Shown one piece after another: positions 1 through 10,100 of a stretch of DNA of 64,000 nucleotides. Source of the DNA: Saprospiraceae bacterium (lineage in GTDB: Bacteria; Bacteroidota; Bacteroidia; Chitinophagales; Saprospiraceae); assembly GCA_022841745.1 (NCBI GenBank), contig JALHQW010000005.1, forward strand, positions 124,001 through 188,000, read 5' to 3'. The notes below the pieces were generated by a model. It was not told where the DNA came from and made no database searches. It saw nothing but the letters and a program-made list of their open reading frames with translations. The translations under genes were made by a program, and so were the position numbers. Every line of letters begins with the position of its first letter. Position 1 is the stretch's first letter.

Positions 1-278
1 GCCTCTCAGAATACATACTTCTGATACGTAACAGTACGCAACCAAAAAATGATAACAGGTAGTATGTCATTCAACAATCGCTGTTTCAAATTTTGAGTAA
101 AACCAGTTTGTAAAATGAGAGGAAAAACTACTGGTTGGCTGATTTTAAAATAACGAATAAGAGCCAACGAAAACAAGGGAAGAACTTAACAAACCCAACA
201 ACCATGCCAAGGTTCATTGGGGCAGTGTTAGGGAATTTGGACAATCACGGTATGCAGCAACCTCAACCTGAAAAAGTG
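1..278. other. Intergenic region at left edge, no supported gene
   Basis: I see no credible coding region here. A 72-codon open frame (135-353) has no recognisable domain, runs through the terminator hairpin and overlaps the end of the opposite-strand gene, so I do not call it. The sequence may be the far end of an intergenic spacer whose other gene lies off the window. Confidence 0.5.
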
Positions 279-315
279 AAAGCCCCGCCTGTGTTTGCAA
301 CACAAGCAGGGCTTT
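279..315 (-). terminator. Rho-independent-like terminator of the HYR-domain gene
   Basis: A 17-nt arm (279-295) pairs with 299-315 with only two imperfect positions around a 3-nt loop. Read on the minus strand it is followed by CACTTTTT. It begins about 25 bp past the stop codon of the minus-strand gene at 340, as expected for its terminator. Confidence 0.7.
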
Positions 316-339
316 CGCTTTCGTCAAGCATGATTTTAA

Positions 340-3300
340 TCACTCTCCATTGACCACCACAAACCGAACGGAACGCTCCCGCAAGCCATCCACTTTTAGC
401 CATAGCCAGTACATGCCTTCGGGTAAGTTGCCCAGTTCCAATCGCCAGGGCTCATCGGGTAGCGAGTCGTGTTGGCTTTCCAGCACTTGGTAACCAAAGC
501 TGTTGTGAATAGTAACCGTTGCGGCCTTGCCCACCATTTTTTCAAAATACACAGAGACATTGCGGTAGGCTGGGTTCGGGAACAAGGTAACTGCACTCCG
601 GTCAAGTTGAAGCGCTACTGCCCTTACCTCGCTAATGGCCTCTGTACCATCGGCAAAGGCTGTCCTCACCCGGTAGAAATTGGCACCAAGGTTCGGAAGC
701 GGGTCTTTATTAGAATACAGGCTTACCTGTTCTTCGTCCGTTTCAGGCATGATTTCCAAAAGTGGCTCAAAATCAGTTCCGTTGGTGGAACGCTCCACGA
801 TATAGCGGTCACTCTTGTGGTCGGTATTTGTAATCCAGGTCAGTTGAACCTGCTCCTTGTCCAAGGAGACGGCAAAGTCGGAATTGTCATTATTGATAAT
901 GATGGGGTTAATGGACGGTATGCCACTGCATTCGTAAGGCGACCATGACCAGTCCACCCATTTCTTTGCATCCACTTTTTTGGCAATGAACTGCCCGATG
1001 AGCAGGGTGTGGCTTTGCTCGGTGGCATCGTCCACGTGGAGGTCCTTGAAACGGACGTCCACGCTGGCATTTATCTTACTGCTTTCTTTGATGGTCATAT
1101 TGTCCTCTTCAGCGTAAATTTTCACCCGGTGCGAACTGTTCCAGTTCAGTTCCGTTCGTTTGCCCAATTCGACTTTCTTTTTCACCACCAGTTCCGTATT
1201 ACCGGTAAACTGGATGCTCGATTTTTTGCCGTTGTCGGAGTCCTTGGAAATAAACTCCTTGACGTAGATAATGCCTGTCGCCGTGAACTTGGCGGTCGAG
1301 TTTTTACCTATTTCAATATTCTTGAAATTCGTTCCATTCAGTAAAAACACCCCGTTGTAATTGTCCGGCACTTTCACGTCGGAAGGTGGGTCGGGCATGG
1401 TATTGTACTTGAAGGAAGCTAGTGCTGGCTCAATCGCTTGCGCCAAAGTTTGCACGCCAGCAATGGTGCTGCCACCCGACAAGTCAATCTTGGGTGAACG
1501 AACAAAGCCATTAACAGTAGTTTCATCGTGGATTTTTGCTTCCTTGTCTTCCTTCCAAATGCCAAGATTGCCGGCAACGGTGTTCTTGTGCATGTGGATT
1601 TCTTCCTGTGCGAGGATGGTATAGCTGAGCAACGAATTCGGGTTCAGGCTGATGTTCACAGTGGCAGTACAAGTATTTGTATTGCCCTTACCATCGTTGG
1701 CAGTCAGCGTCACGGTGTTTGCCCCCAAGTTGTTGCAACTAAAATTATTGGGCAGCACCGATACAAGATTGACCGAACCACAGTTGTCCGAACCACTCTG
1801 ATAAACGTTGGCTGGCAAAACGCCCACCTGTCCGTTGGCATCAAGCACCGTATCGTAATTTTTGCAAGCCAGCGTCGGTGGCGTAAGGTCTTGTACGGTG
1901 ATGGTTGCCGAGCAGCTTGACGAGCGGCCTGCGGCGTCCGTAACAAGAAGTGTCAGCGCATTAGGCCCGAGGTTGCTGCAATTGAAGCTAAGGCTGCTTT
2001 GGTTGTTTATCTTGAAAGAAAGCGGGGCGCAACCGCCAGTGCTGCCATTGTTGATTTCACTCGCCAATACGTTGATGGTATTGTTGTTGGCAGGCGTGAC
2101 TTGCCGGGAAATGTTTTTACAGGTAGCAACCGGCGAACTTGGCAGGGCATTGATGGTGAACGTGGACGACTTGTCGCAGCCGTTCGAGCCGATGGTGATG
2201 GTGTGTGGGCCAGGTGCTATGTTGGAATAGGTTGACTGGTTGAGGGTCTGCGGGCCATTGTCGAGCTTGCTATAAAAGCCAGTGGGCAGGTTCGTGATGG
2301 CAATGCCACCAGACAAAGCATTGCACGAAGGTTGCGTCAAGTTGAACTGCGGAGTAGGCGTCGTTATTACCGTCACTTTCACCGCTTCCGTGTAGAGAAA
2401 AACGGAGCAATTGCTACGGCTGGCCCCCCGGCGGTACCAGGTGCTTTGCGTCAGCACTGGTGGGTCGTAAGTCGGGGCAACAGCGCTTGCAATTGTTGAC
2501 CATGCATTAGGATTGGCAGCCGGGTCAAGCGTGGTCTGCTGCCAAATATAGCTTAATGTGCCAGTGCCGCCGGTCGGCAGCGTTATATTGGAGAAAGCCA
2601 CAGGGTCACCCCCGCTGCAAATCGTTTGGCTGGCCGAGATGGCACCCGCATTTGTCACGTTCACACAAGGCACCAGCGTGGTGAAACTCGTTACGCTGCT
2701 GCTGCAGCCAGTGGCACTTCCCCCCATATTTTTCGGAACGACATACCAATAGAAAATGGTGCCTGTGGCCAAATTGGTGACGGTGGTAGCGGTACCTGCC
2801 ACGTTCGTAGCCACTGTTGTAGTGGGTGGGTTAACCGTGCCCAGGTAAACATCATAGGAAGTGGCAGTAGCCGCAGCACCCCAAGTCAGGGTCACCGAGG
2901 CAGGGTTTACGCCAGTTGTGCCATTGCTTGGCGATGAATTGCTGGCGCAACCAGGGCGGGCTATCACGTTGATGTTGAAGCTGCAATTACTCGCATTTCC
3001 CCTCAAATCTATTGCCGTATAAACCACGGTTGTGGTGCCAACCGGGAAATTCGAACCCGGCTGAAAAGAAGCGCCAAACGAGGACAGGCCGCAGTTGTCG
3101 GTAGCGGTCGGTGGGGTCCAAGTGGCGGTTGCGCCATTAGCACCAGTCGCTGCGACGGTGATATTGGATGGGCAGCCGGTGATGACGGGCGGCACCGTTT
3201 CAATTGCGCAACTGTTTTGAACCGTCACATTGAAATTGCAAGTGCTCTTGTTGCCTTTTTTATCTGAAAACTGATAGGAAACCGTCGTTGTGCCGAGGGG

Positions 3301-5166
3301 GAAAGTACTGCCCGGAGCGTAGTTATTGTTCACGGACACGGGTGCGCAAGCGTCGGTAGCAGTTGGTGCGGACCAGGTGGCGTTGGCCGAAGCGCCCGGT
3401 ACTACCAAGTTGATGTTATTGGGGCAACCGCTGATGACCGGGCCAGTATTATCGCCAGGGCATGGGTCTGTGCCAACGGTTATGGTAAAGCTGCAAGTGG
3501 CTGAATTATTGGCGGCGTCGGTGGCCGTGTAGGTTACGGTCGTGATGCCAACCGGAAAAACGGTGCCTGGTGCATGTGAAGCTGTGAGGCTGGCCACGCC
3601 GCAATTGTCGCCAGCGTTGGGAGCGTTCCAGATGGCCACCGCACCATTTATGCTGGTATTCGTTGGCAAGAGGATATTGGCGGGGCAACCAAAAATGATG
3701 GGCTTTTGGGTGTCGTTTGCGCAAGCGTTAACGGTGGTTATCGTCACCGTAAATGAGCAGGTTCTGCTGTTGTTGTTGCCATCTTTGGCGGTGTAGGTCA
3801 CGGTAGTGGTGCCAACTGGGAAGACTTGCCCTGGCACATGTGTACTGGTCAGGTTGATGGGCTTGCAGTTGTCAGCAGGGGTTGGTGGCGTCCAGGTGAC
3901 CACCGTCAATGCGGCCAATTGAGGGGTGCTGATATTGCTGGGGCAGCCCGTGAAGGTTGGTCCGGCTGCATCGCCCTCGCAGTTGCTGCCCGGGGGCGTC
4001 TGCCGCACATCTACTTGGAACTGGCACTGGTTCTGGTTATTGTAAACGTCCTTGGCGGTGTAAGTCACAGTCGTTACTCCGACCGGAAAGCTGCTACCTG
4101 GGGCATGCGTTGTGGTCAGTGTTACCGTTGAGCAATTGTCGGTGGCTGTTGGGGCAGTCCAGGTGCCAATGGTCGTAGTGTTCGGCGTAAAGATGATTTG
4201 GCTTTTTGGGCAATTGTTGAACACGGGCGCCAACTGGTCCACTGGGGTGACTTGTGCAACGCAGGTAAGGACATCGCCGAGGCGGGTGCGCACCTCAAGG
4301 TTTACGTTTTGGATGGTCGGGATGTCCGAGCAGTGGAAGACTGGACGGGCCACGCCATTTGCGAAGTAAACGATGTTTGCGCAGCTGTCAAAATTGGCGA
4401 AAGCCACCAGCGAGCTTGCATAAACTTTGATGTCGCCGTTGATGTCAGCGCCGTAAGTCCCATTTTGGCATAAAGAAGGAGCAGCCGAGGTGGAGGCCGT
4501 ATGGATATAGCCGCCCTGGTTGTTAACGGCGTTGCCAGTTAAGCTGCCCCTCTGAATCAAAATGCCATGCATCTCAAAATTGCCGCCCGTGTTGTTGATA
4601 CTGCCCGTATTTTTCACGGAGGAGCATTCGTCCACCCGTGTTTTGTCGGTATTGACCAAAGTTCCAGCGTTGAGCAGGTTGCCCGCTTGCAGGTTGAAAA
4701 GCTCGTTGTTGGTCAAGGTCGCACCAGCGGCGTTGGTGAAATCGCCCATATTGCAGAGGTAGGCGTTGTTGGTGAAGCTGCCCTCGTTGCTGGTTCGAAT
4801 ATTGTTGAAGAAACTGCCATTGTTGGTCAGCACCCCTGTCGGCTTGTTGTTGAAATCCTGTACCACGTTCACCGTGCCTCCTGTGGCATTGGTGAAATTG
4901 CTATAGTTCGACCAAACGGACCCGGCATTAACATTGACCGTACCGATATTTGAGAATGTCCCATCGTTCCTCACCACATCGTTGGTGCTGAGCGTGTTGT
5001 TGTTTGCAAACGTGGCGTTGTTGTCAATCAGCGAGCCGCCAAAGCTCAACAGCGTACCACTGTTGGTGAAGCTGCCGTTGTTTTCAATCGTTCCAAAACT
5101 GTTGATTGCGTTCTGGTTGGTAAACGAGCCTCCATTGAGGATTTTCGAGCCAAAGCCCATGCCCAA
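340..5166 (-). CDS. HYR-domain T9SS-sorted surface protein, C-terminal part (frameshifted)
   Basis: This is the large C-terminal part of a secreted multidomain protein. In order it has about 230 residues of Asn/Gly-rich short repeats of the type NNGSFTN (probably a beta-helix-like stalk). Five HYR domains follow at about 310-735, each with the signatures CPxNI, PTATDNC and FPVGTTTVTYTA. A fibronectin-III-like domain lies at about 740-830, then Cys-containing Ig-like segments and an unassigned region rich in K/D/N. A typical T9SS type A sorting domain occupies about 1520-1608 (VTLFPNPA near its start). The listed start is a TTG inside the repeat region and is not believable: the frame stays open to 5310 and the same repeats continue upstream in another frame. 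I infer that this and the ORF at 5247-6086 are one gene of about 1,910 codons broken by a single-base change. The likely role is an adhesin or matrix protein; the ligand is unknown. Confidence 0.85.
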   Translation of the reverse strand: MGMGFGSKILNGGSFTNQNAINSFGTIENNGSFTNSGTLLSFGGSLIDNNATFANNNTLSTNDVVRNDGTFSNIGTVNVNAGSVWSNYSNFTNATGGTVNVVQDFNNKPTGVLTNNGSFFNNIRTSNEGSFTNNAYLCNMGDFTNAAGATLTNNELFNLQAGNLLNAGTLVNTDKTRVDECSSVKNTGSINNTGGNFEMHGILIQRGSLTGNAVNNQGGYIHTASTSAAPSLCQNGTYGADINGDIKVYASSLVAFANFDSCANIVYFANGVARPVFHCSDIPTIQNVNLEVRTRLGDVLTCVAQVTPVDQLAPVFNNCPKSQIIFTPNTTTIGTWTAPTATDNCSTVTLTTTHAPGSSFPVGVTTVTYTAKDVYNNQNQCQFQVDVRQTPPGSNCEGDAAGPTFTGCPSNISTPQLAALTVVTWTPPTPADNCKPINLTSTHVPGQVFPVGTTTVTYTAKDGNNNSRTCSFTVTITTVNACANDTQKPIIFGCPANILLPTNTSINGAVAIWNAPNAGDNCGVASLTASHAPGTVFPVGITTVTYTATDAANNSATCSFTITVGTDPCPGDNTGPVISGCPNNINLVVPGASANATWSAPTATDACAPVSVNNNYAPGSTFPLGTTTVSYQFSDKKGNKSTCNFNVTVQNSCAIETVPPVITGCPSNITVAATGANGATATWTPPTATDNCGLSSFGASFQPGSNFPVGTTTVVYTAIDLRGNASNCSFNINVIARPGCASNSSPSNGTTGVNPASVTLTWGAAATATSYDVYLGTVNPPTTTVATNVAGTATTVTNLATGTIFYWYVVPKNMGGSATGCSSSVTSFTTLVPCVNVTNAGAISASQTICSGGDPVAFSNITLPTGGTGTLSYIWQQTTLDPAANPNAWSTIASAVAPTYDPPVLTQSTWYRRGASRSNCSVFLYTEAVKVTVITTPTPQFNLTQPSCNALSGGIAITNLPTGFYSKLDNGPQTLNQSTYSNIAPGPHTITIGSNGCDKSSTFTINALPSSPVATCKNISRQVTPANNNTINVLASEINNGSTGGCAPLSFKINNQSSLSFNCSNLGPNALTLLVTDAAGRSSSCSATITVQDLTPPTLACKNYDTVLDANGQVGVLPANVYQSGSDNCGSVNLVSVLPNNFSCNNLGANTVTLTANDGKGNTNTCTATVNISLNPNSLLSYTILAQEEIHMHKNTVAGNLGIWKEDKEAKIHDETTVNGFVRSPKIDLSGGSTIAGVQTLAQAIEPALASFKYNTMPDPPSDVKVPDNYNGVFLLNGTNFKNIEIGKNSTAKFTATGIIYVKEFISKDSDNGKKSSIQFTGNTELVVKKKVELGKRTELNWNSSHRVKIYAEEDNMTIKESSKINASVDVRFKDLHVDDATEQSHTLLIGQFIAKKVDAKKWVDWSWSPYECSGIPSINPIIINNDNSDFAVSLDKEQVQLTWITNTDHKSDRYIVERSTNGTDFEPLLEIMPETDEEQVSLYSNKDPLPNLGANFYRVRTAFADGTEAISEVRAVALQLDRSAVTLFPNPAYRNVSVYFEKMVGKAATVTIHNSFGYQVLESQHDSLPDEPWRLELGNLPEGMYWLWLKVDGLRERSVRFVVVNGE

Positions 5167-5246
5167 TGTACCTGCTGGCCGGTTGACGAACGAAGCACCT
5201 GTGCGGTTGTCAACGAGATTGTTGTTGTTGAAGGTGGCGAAGTTGT

Positions 5247-6086
5247 TTACCTCTCCCTTGTTGACGAGCGTCTGGCTGTGGTGAGCGTGCCGTTGATTTG
5301 CATCGAGCCGCTATTGTCCAATGTGCCGCCGTTGTTCAATTGGGCGCCAGTGCTGATGGTCAGCATGGTCGCCGTCGCTATGTTCAGGGTCACGTTGTTG
5401 TTGAAGGTTCCATTGACGGTCATTGTGCCGGCAGCATTTACGATTCCGTTGTTGGTGAGGCTGCCATCCACTTTCAGCAGGCCATTCGCCCCAGTGATAT
5501 TGAGCACAGCTCCGAAGTTATTGGTAAACGAGCCGCCCGTGCCAATGGTCAGCGACTTGGCAGTCAGTACCTGGTTGTTGTTGAAGCTACCACCCGATTG
5601 GAGCATTCCATTGGTGGCGTCAATCGTGCCGTTGTTGGTGAGGGTGCCTTGGTTGACCATCGTTGCCTGTAGGCTTAGGCTGCCACCGTTGGTGAAATTG
5701 GCCCCGGTGCCGTTGGTGAAGCCAGCATTTCCGGCAAAGGTCATCGTACCGAAGTTCTGCACCGTGGCGTTGTTGGTGAGGTTTCCCGTTGTAGCAATGG
5801 CGAAGGTGCCAGAGTTGGCAAGAATGCCACCCCCAACCACCGTCACAGCCGCCGATGCAGTGATGTCGCCGAAGGCCGTGACTTCAAAGTTGATGGTAAG
5901 CGGGCTTCCCACCATCACCGTGACACCGCCGCCGATAAGGGCATTGTTGCCAACGGCTGGCAGGCCAGCGTTCCAGTTGGCAGCGGTGAACCAGTCCCCA
6001 TTGTTGGGGCCGATGTACTGCGTCTGAGCAAATGAACTGGCCCAAAAGACCAGACAAAGTAAGGTCAAGTAAGTTTGGTTGCGCAT
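5247..6086 (-). CDS. N-terminal part of the HYR-domain surface protein (signal peptide plus repeats)
   Basis: The start at 6086 gives a clean signal peptide (MRNQTYLTLLCLVFWASSFA, then Q); an ATG 19 codons further upstream would put a charged extension before it. The mature part opens with a GDWFTAANW segment, common at the front of surface proteins with tandem short repeats, and continues with NNGTF/TNNGT repeats. These are the same repeats found at the start of the neighbouring ORF 340-5166. The last residues (ARRSSTRER) break the repeat pattern and then hit a stop. The other frame resumes the pattern (QTLVNKGEVNNF) from about 5275. A promoter of Bacteroidota type sits at 6283-6313. It could be a real truncated protein, a sequencing error or a recent mutation; I favour one broken gene. 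Confidence 0.75.
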   Translation of the reverse strand: MRNQTYLTLLCLVFWASSFAQTQYIGPNNGDWFTAANWNAGLPAVGNNALIGGGVTVMVGSPLTINFEVTAFGDITASAAVTVVGGGILANSGTFAIATTGNLTNNATVQNFGTMTFAGNAGFTNGTGANFTNGGSLSLQATMVNQGTLTNNGTIDATNGMLQSGGSFNNNQVLTAKSLTIGTGGSFTNNFGAVLNITGANGLLKVDGSLTNNGIVNAAGTMTVNGTFNNNVTLNIATATMLTISTGAQLNNGGTLDNSGSMQINGTLTTARRSSTRER

Positions 6087-6282
6087 TGTGTTTGTCGTTA
6101 AGAATGTCAATATTTCGAGGGGGGAGAATTGGTATCTCGGCAAGGCTTTGGCCTTGTGTTCATGCTATCAATTGTGGAGGGAAAGAACTATAAAGGTAAC
6201 CGCTGGTTAAGAGCACCAGCCATGTTCGGATAAAATAGACTTTAGTAGTTCTAATGTGAGACCCAATGAGTGCAAAGAAGGG

Positions 6283-6313
6283 CAAAGGTAAGGGCAGAAA
6301 AAACTATTTGCAA
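6283..6313 (-). promoter_or_regulatory. Bacteroidota-type promoter for the HYR-domain gene
   Basis: On the minus strand TTG (6313-6311) is followed after 20 nt by TACCTTTG (6290-6283), matching the TTG-N17..23-TAnnTTTG consensus described for Bacteroides/Flavobacterium housekeeping promoters. Transcription would start near 6276, about 190 nt before the chosen start codon at 6086. Confidence 0.6.
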
Positions 6314-6593
6314 AAAATGGCAGGAAAAAAAGCGATTTCAAATCCTCAAAGCATGACGGAATATAAAACTATGAGATAGTTTATTTTAAATTCTTTGAAT
6401 TTAATTAAATAATCAATTAAATTCAAACTACTGATTTTCAATATTTTACAATTCTCTTTAAATGCTGCTTTGTGAATTAGCTACTTAAAAGATTATTTTT
6501 AAAAAATAAGGCAGGAAGTCAAAAAAAAAGTTGAAGATGATTTCTATTGGGATTAAATTACAAAAACCATTCCATTTATTTTCACTTGCTATC

Positions 6594-6625
6594 TTGGAAA
6601 TGACCATGATAGTCACTTATCTTTG
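6594..6625 (+). promoter_or_regulatory. Bacteroidota-type promoter, plus strand
   Basis: TTG (6594-6596) and TATCTTTG (6618-6625) are spaced by 21 nt, an exact match to the Bacteroidota consensus. The next CDS starts at 7153, so it would imply a leader of about 520 nt or drive a non-coding RNA. Confidence 0.5.
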
Positions 6626-7152
6626 CCCCATCAATTCCCTCCATTACAGCATTACTTGACAATAACTTTGATTAAGAGAATAATAAACCCATCTCTTTAT
6701 TAAAGAAAAGGCAATTTCAAAAATTGCCGCTTCATCAAGTACGAAGTGCTTCCTTCTCATAGAAAATATTCCCTAATAACAGGTCGCAATTCTATTAAAC
6801 AATCATTTGTCTGGCCGACATATTGGTCATTCAACCATTTTAAAGGTCTCCTTACTTAAAAATATTATCTCAGAAAAAGCTAGCCAATCAGCTATTGCAG
6901 CTATTAAGGCTTGTTTTTCAAAATATAAACCCTTTTTATTTCATCCTGACATGATGGAATGGCCATTTTTATGTCAATTCAGTTTAAATGTATTTTGAAA
7001 TTGACAAAAGCCAATGACTAAGCGCCAAAAGCCAATGGCATCTATGCAACACTAATTAGTATATGCTATTTACCCTTACAATCTTGTCATTGAGCTAACT
7101 AGTTACTTACAATTACTTACTTTTTTTATACAACCAAAAATTTACTAAAACT

Positions 7153-10100
7153 ATGATCAAGCATTCTTTTACAAGAATCAACACCATTAAGTCCAAAGCC
7201 AAAGCATCTTTCGAAAAAACAAGGATTATTGGCTTACTCTTAATGAGCCTCTTCACTCTTCTGTGCGTGTCAAGCTATTCACAAACCACTATCGGTGGTG
7301 TGAACATGGGTAACTTGACCAATTACCTGTTCTTTTTTGCAGACGGTAGCACCGATGCCAATTGGCAGGGAGCAACCAAGGGCTTTGCTGGGGATGTCGC
7401 AGTTGATGGCCTTCAAGCGAAAGAAAGAACCTCCGGGGGGGTTCCTTTTTCCGGTACCATTTACACCAACGACAACAACTTGAGCGCCTGGGCTTCCATC
7501 GTTGACCAAAACGACCCAGGGCAGGTAAATCCCGCCCAAGCATTTGGTGTCACCAACCAAATCTCCCGGATTTCAAACCTTGAGGCAGATTTGAGTACCG
7601 CTTTTTCTCAAATCAACGCCCGGCCCACATCCGCTGGCTTTTCAAGCGTTTCTTCCACTTCGTTGAATGGGCTGAACAAGCAAAATGGGGTTGCTGAAAC
7701 TTTTGTCATCAACATTACATCTGGCCTTCAGGTATCCAGCAAGATAAATATCACTGGCGATGCTGGCGATGTCTTTATTCTACGCTGGGACTCAGATGGC
7801 AATCCCAACAACGGCTATCAGGGACAGACCAAGTTCCAGAGCGGTGGCGCAGTTGTGCCACTCGGCGGGTTGAAGCCTTCCAATTTTATCAACGTTGCAG
7901 GTGACATCAACAGCAGTGGCGGCGGCTCAGCTCCAGCTGCACCCTACCCGCAAGGGCCTCGCTTCAATAATGGTACTGGCAACCTTGTAACCAACGCCGC
8001 TAATTTTAGCGGTGGTGGCTATTTTACTGGCTATTGGCTCACAACTGGTAACCCTACCAATGGGGAGTCATCGTCCATGAGCAACGGTATTTTCGTGGGC
8101 GGGTGGTACACCACCGCCAAAAAATTCAGCTTGACCTCTGGTACAAGTGGCGTCTATGTTGCACCCAACCTGCCTCCTCCTCCAAACAATAGTTGCCTCG
8201 GCGAAGCAGCTAATTATGTACTACTTGGCTTGCAAGGCGGTAGCGTCTCCATCAATAGCGGCACGAACCTCATTGGCGACATTGGCTATTCGGCTGGTGT
8301 GACGAGTTCAACCAATCAAAAACTGGGTGATGACGGTCAATTTAATGGCACAGTGTACGTACACGGCAGTGTTAACCAGTTCTCCTTCGCCTCCCAGAAC
8401 TTCCTGCCAAGCGGTGGCATCGTTCAGAACAATGCGGCACAAAATACCCGTTTGAACCAGGCGAATGCCAGTGCAGTCTCGGCGTCCGCCAGCTTTGCAG
8501 CATTGCCACCGAACGTGGTTTTCGGCGCATTGAATGACAACGACAGCAAGACAATTAACCGCACCGGCAACGTGACCGTAGTGAGGATTGCATCGCTCAA
8601 CTACAAGGAAGACCAGTTAACGCTGGTTGGACAACCTGGCCAAAATGACGCATTCGTCATCAATGTTCTTGGCAATTTCGAGTTCTCGGGGTCGAAAATA
8701 GTGTTGCAAAATGTCAGCCCGAACATGGTTGTGTTCAATTTCCCAAATGCTTCCACAATTTACCTCAACAAGGCATCCAATATTTTCAACGGCACCATTC
8801 TGGCCCCAACTGGCTCCGTGGAATACCATAATCCAGCAGTTTTCAACGGTGGAATTGTCGCAAAGAATATTACCCTACATTCTGATTTCAACATCACCAA
8901 AAAACCACTGCAAATCCCTTGCACGTCTTGTTTAGACAACGATGCAGACGGCGTTTGCAACGACCAGGACTGCAAGCCGGATAACCCAGCTTTTCCAGCC
9001 GCACCAGGTTCGCCCTGCAACGATGGTAACCCGAACACGGTGAACGATGTAGTACAGTTTGATGGATGTAGTTGTGCAGGTAACACTGTCGTCGATTGTA
9101 CGGTTACAGGTGGAGTTTGCGCTGGATGTGATGCCCTGATGTCGGTTACTTTCCCAACAGGTAATGGTTGTGTAAATGTCACTTCGTGTAAAGCCCTTTC
9201 CAATGTAGTCGTTAGGACACAGAACGGGGCAGAAGTGAAGTTTGACAACCTTTCTGCGTTTTCTCAATCATTTTGCTCACCAGACGGTTCGCCGATTATT
9301 AGGGTCTGGGTTAAGTCAGGATGTTTTGAGAGTGGAGACGGTTCCGGCTATGGCAGAAGGTTTGATAAACCAGCTAGTTGTGTTCCAGTTGTTATTTGTG
9401 ACAATGTAACCCTCGGCGGCACGATTGGCTTCGGTACAGACTGCAGCTCCGCCGTTCAATATTGCCCAGCTAACGGCCCTGCACCCATCATCGGGAACTG
9501 CATTTCACCCACAGGAGGCACTGGTAACCTTGAAATCATTTGGTTGAAAAGTACCTCTTCTTGCACCTTCCCTACCACAACAGCAGCCCAAATCATGGCT
9601 GGCTTAGACCCTCATTGGTCAATAATCCCTGGCGTAACCGGTCTTACGCTTAACCCCGGCAACGTGACCCAGAAGACTTGCTACCTGCGCTGCACCCGCA
9701 GGGCTGGCTGTTCGACTTATATTGAATCAAATATTATCTCTTTGGAATTGGCCCCAAACTGTGGCGGCGGCAATACGCCTGACTGCAACAATATCATCAT
9801 CACCACAGGAATTGGTGTTGTCAACGTCAGCGGAATCGCCGGGTCGCCGGTTACGTCCGTGCAAATCTCCAATGCCAATTTGCAGGAAGTGGTGAACTGC
9901 CTTGGCACTTGTGCCAGCCCAACCGCCTCATTCCCCTTACCTGCCGGCACCTATTTTGTAAAGGTGAAGTACCATAATGCAGCTTACGAGGTGATTTGCG
10001 AGAAAAACCAGACCGTGAACGTAGCGAGCGCATTGGCTGGTAGCCAGGCCGAAGGACTGGATTTCGGTGCAGCCAAAGCTGACGAACTGACTACCCTCTT

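Larger units (their letters stand above)
6144..7152. other. AT-rich intergenic region between divergent surface-protein genes
   Basis: About 1 kb separates the minus-strand HYR gene from the plus-strand paralogue at 7153. It is visibly AT-rich and has no convincing gene; a 63-codon frame at 6807-6998 has no features. It contains one promoter-like site for each direction (6283-6313 minus, 6594-6625 plus). The plus-strand site lies more than 500 bp before the next CDS, so a long leader or a small RNA is possible. Confidence 0.55.

Noticed and set aside
135-353. 72-codon plus-strand open frame at the left edge
   Set aside because: It runs through the terminator hairpin and overlaps the stop of the minus-strand gene; no domain or signal.
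5278-6027. 249-codon plus-strand frame opposite the signal-peptide ORF
   Set aside because: Antisense shadow of Asn/Gly repeat codons; low-complexity Val/Leu/Pro sequence with no domain.
6807-6998. 63-codon frame in the AT-rich intergenic region
   Set aside because: No recognisable feature and no promoter close to its start; could be chance in AT-rich DNA.
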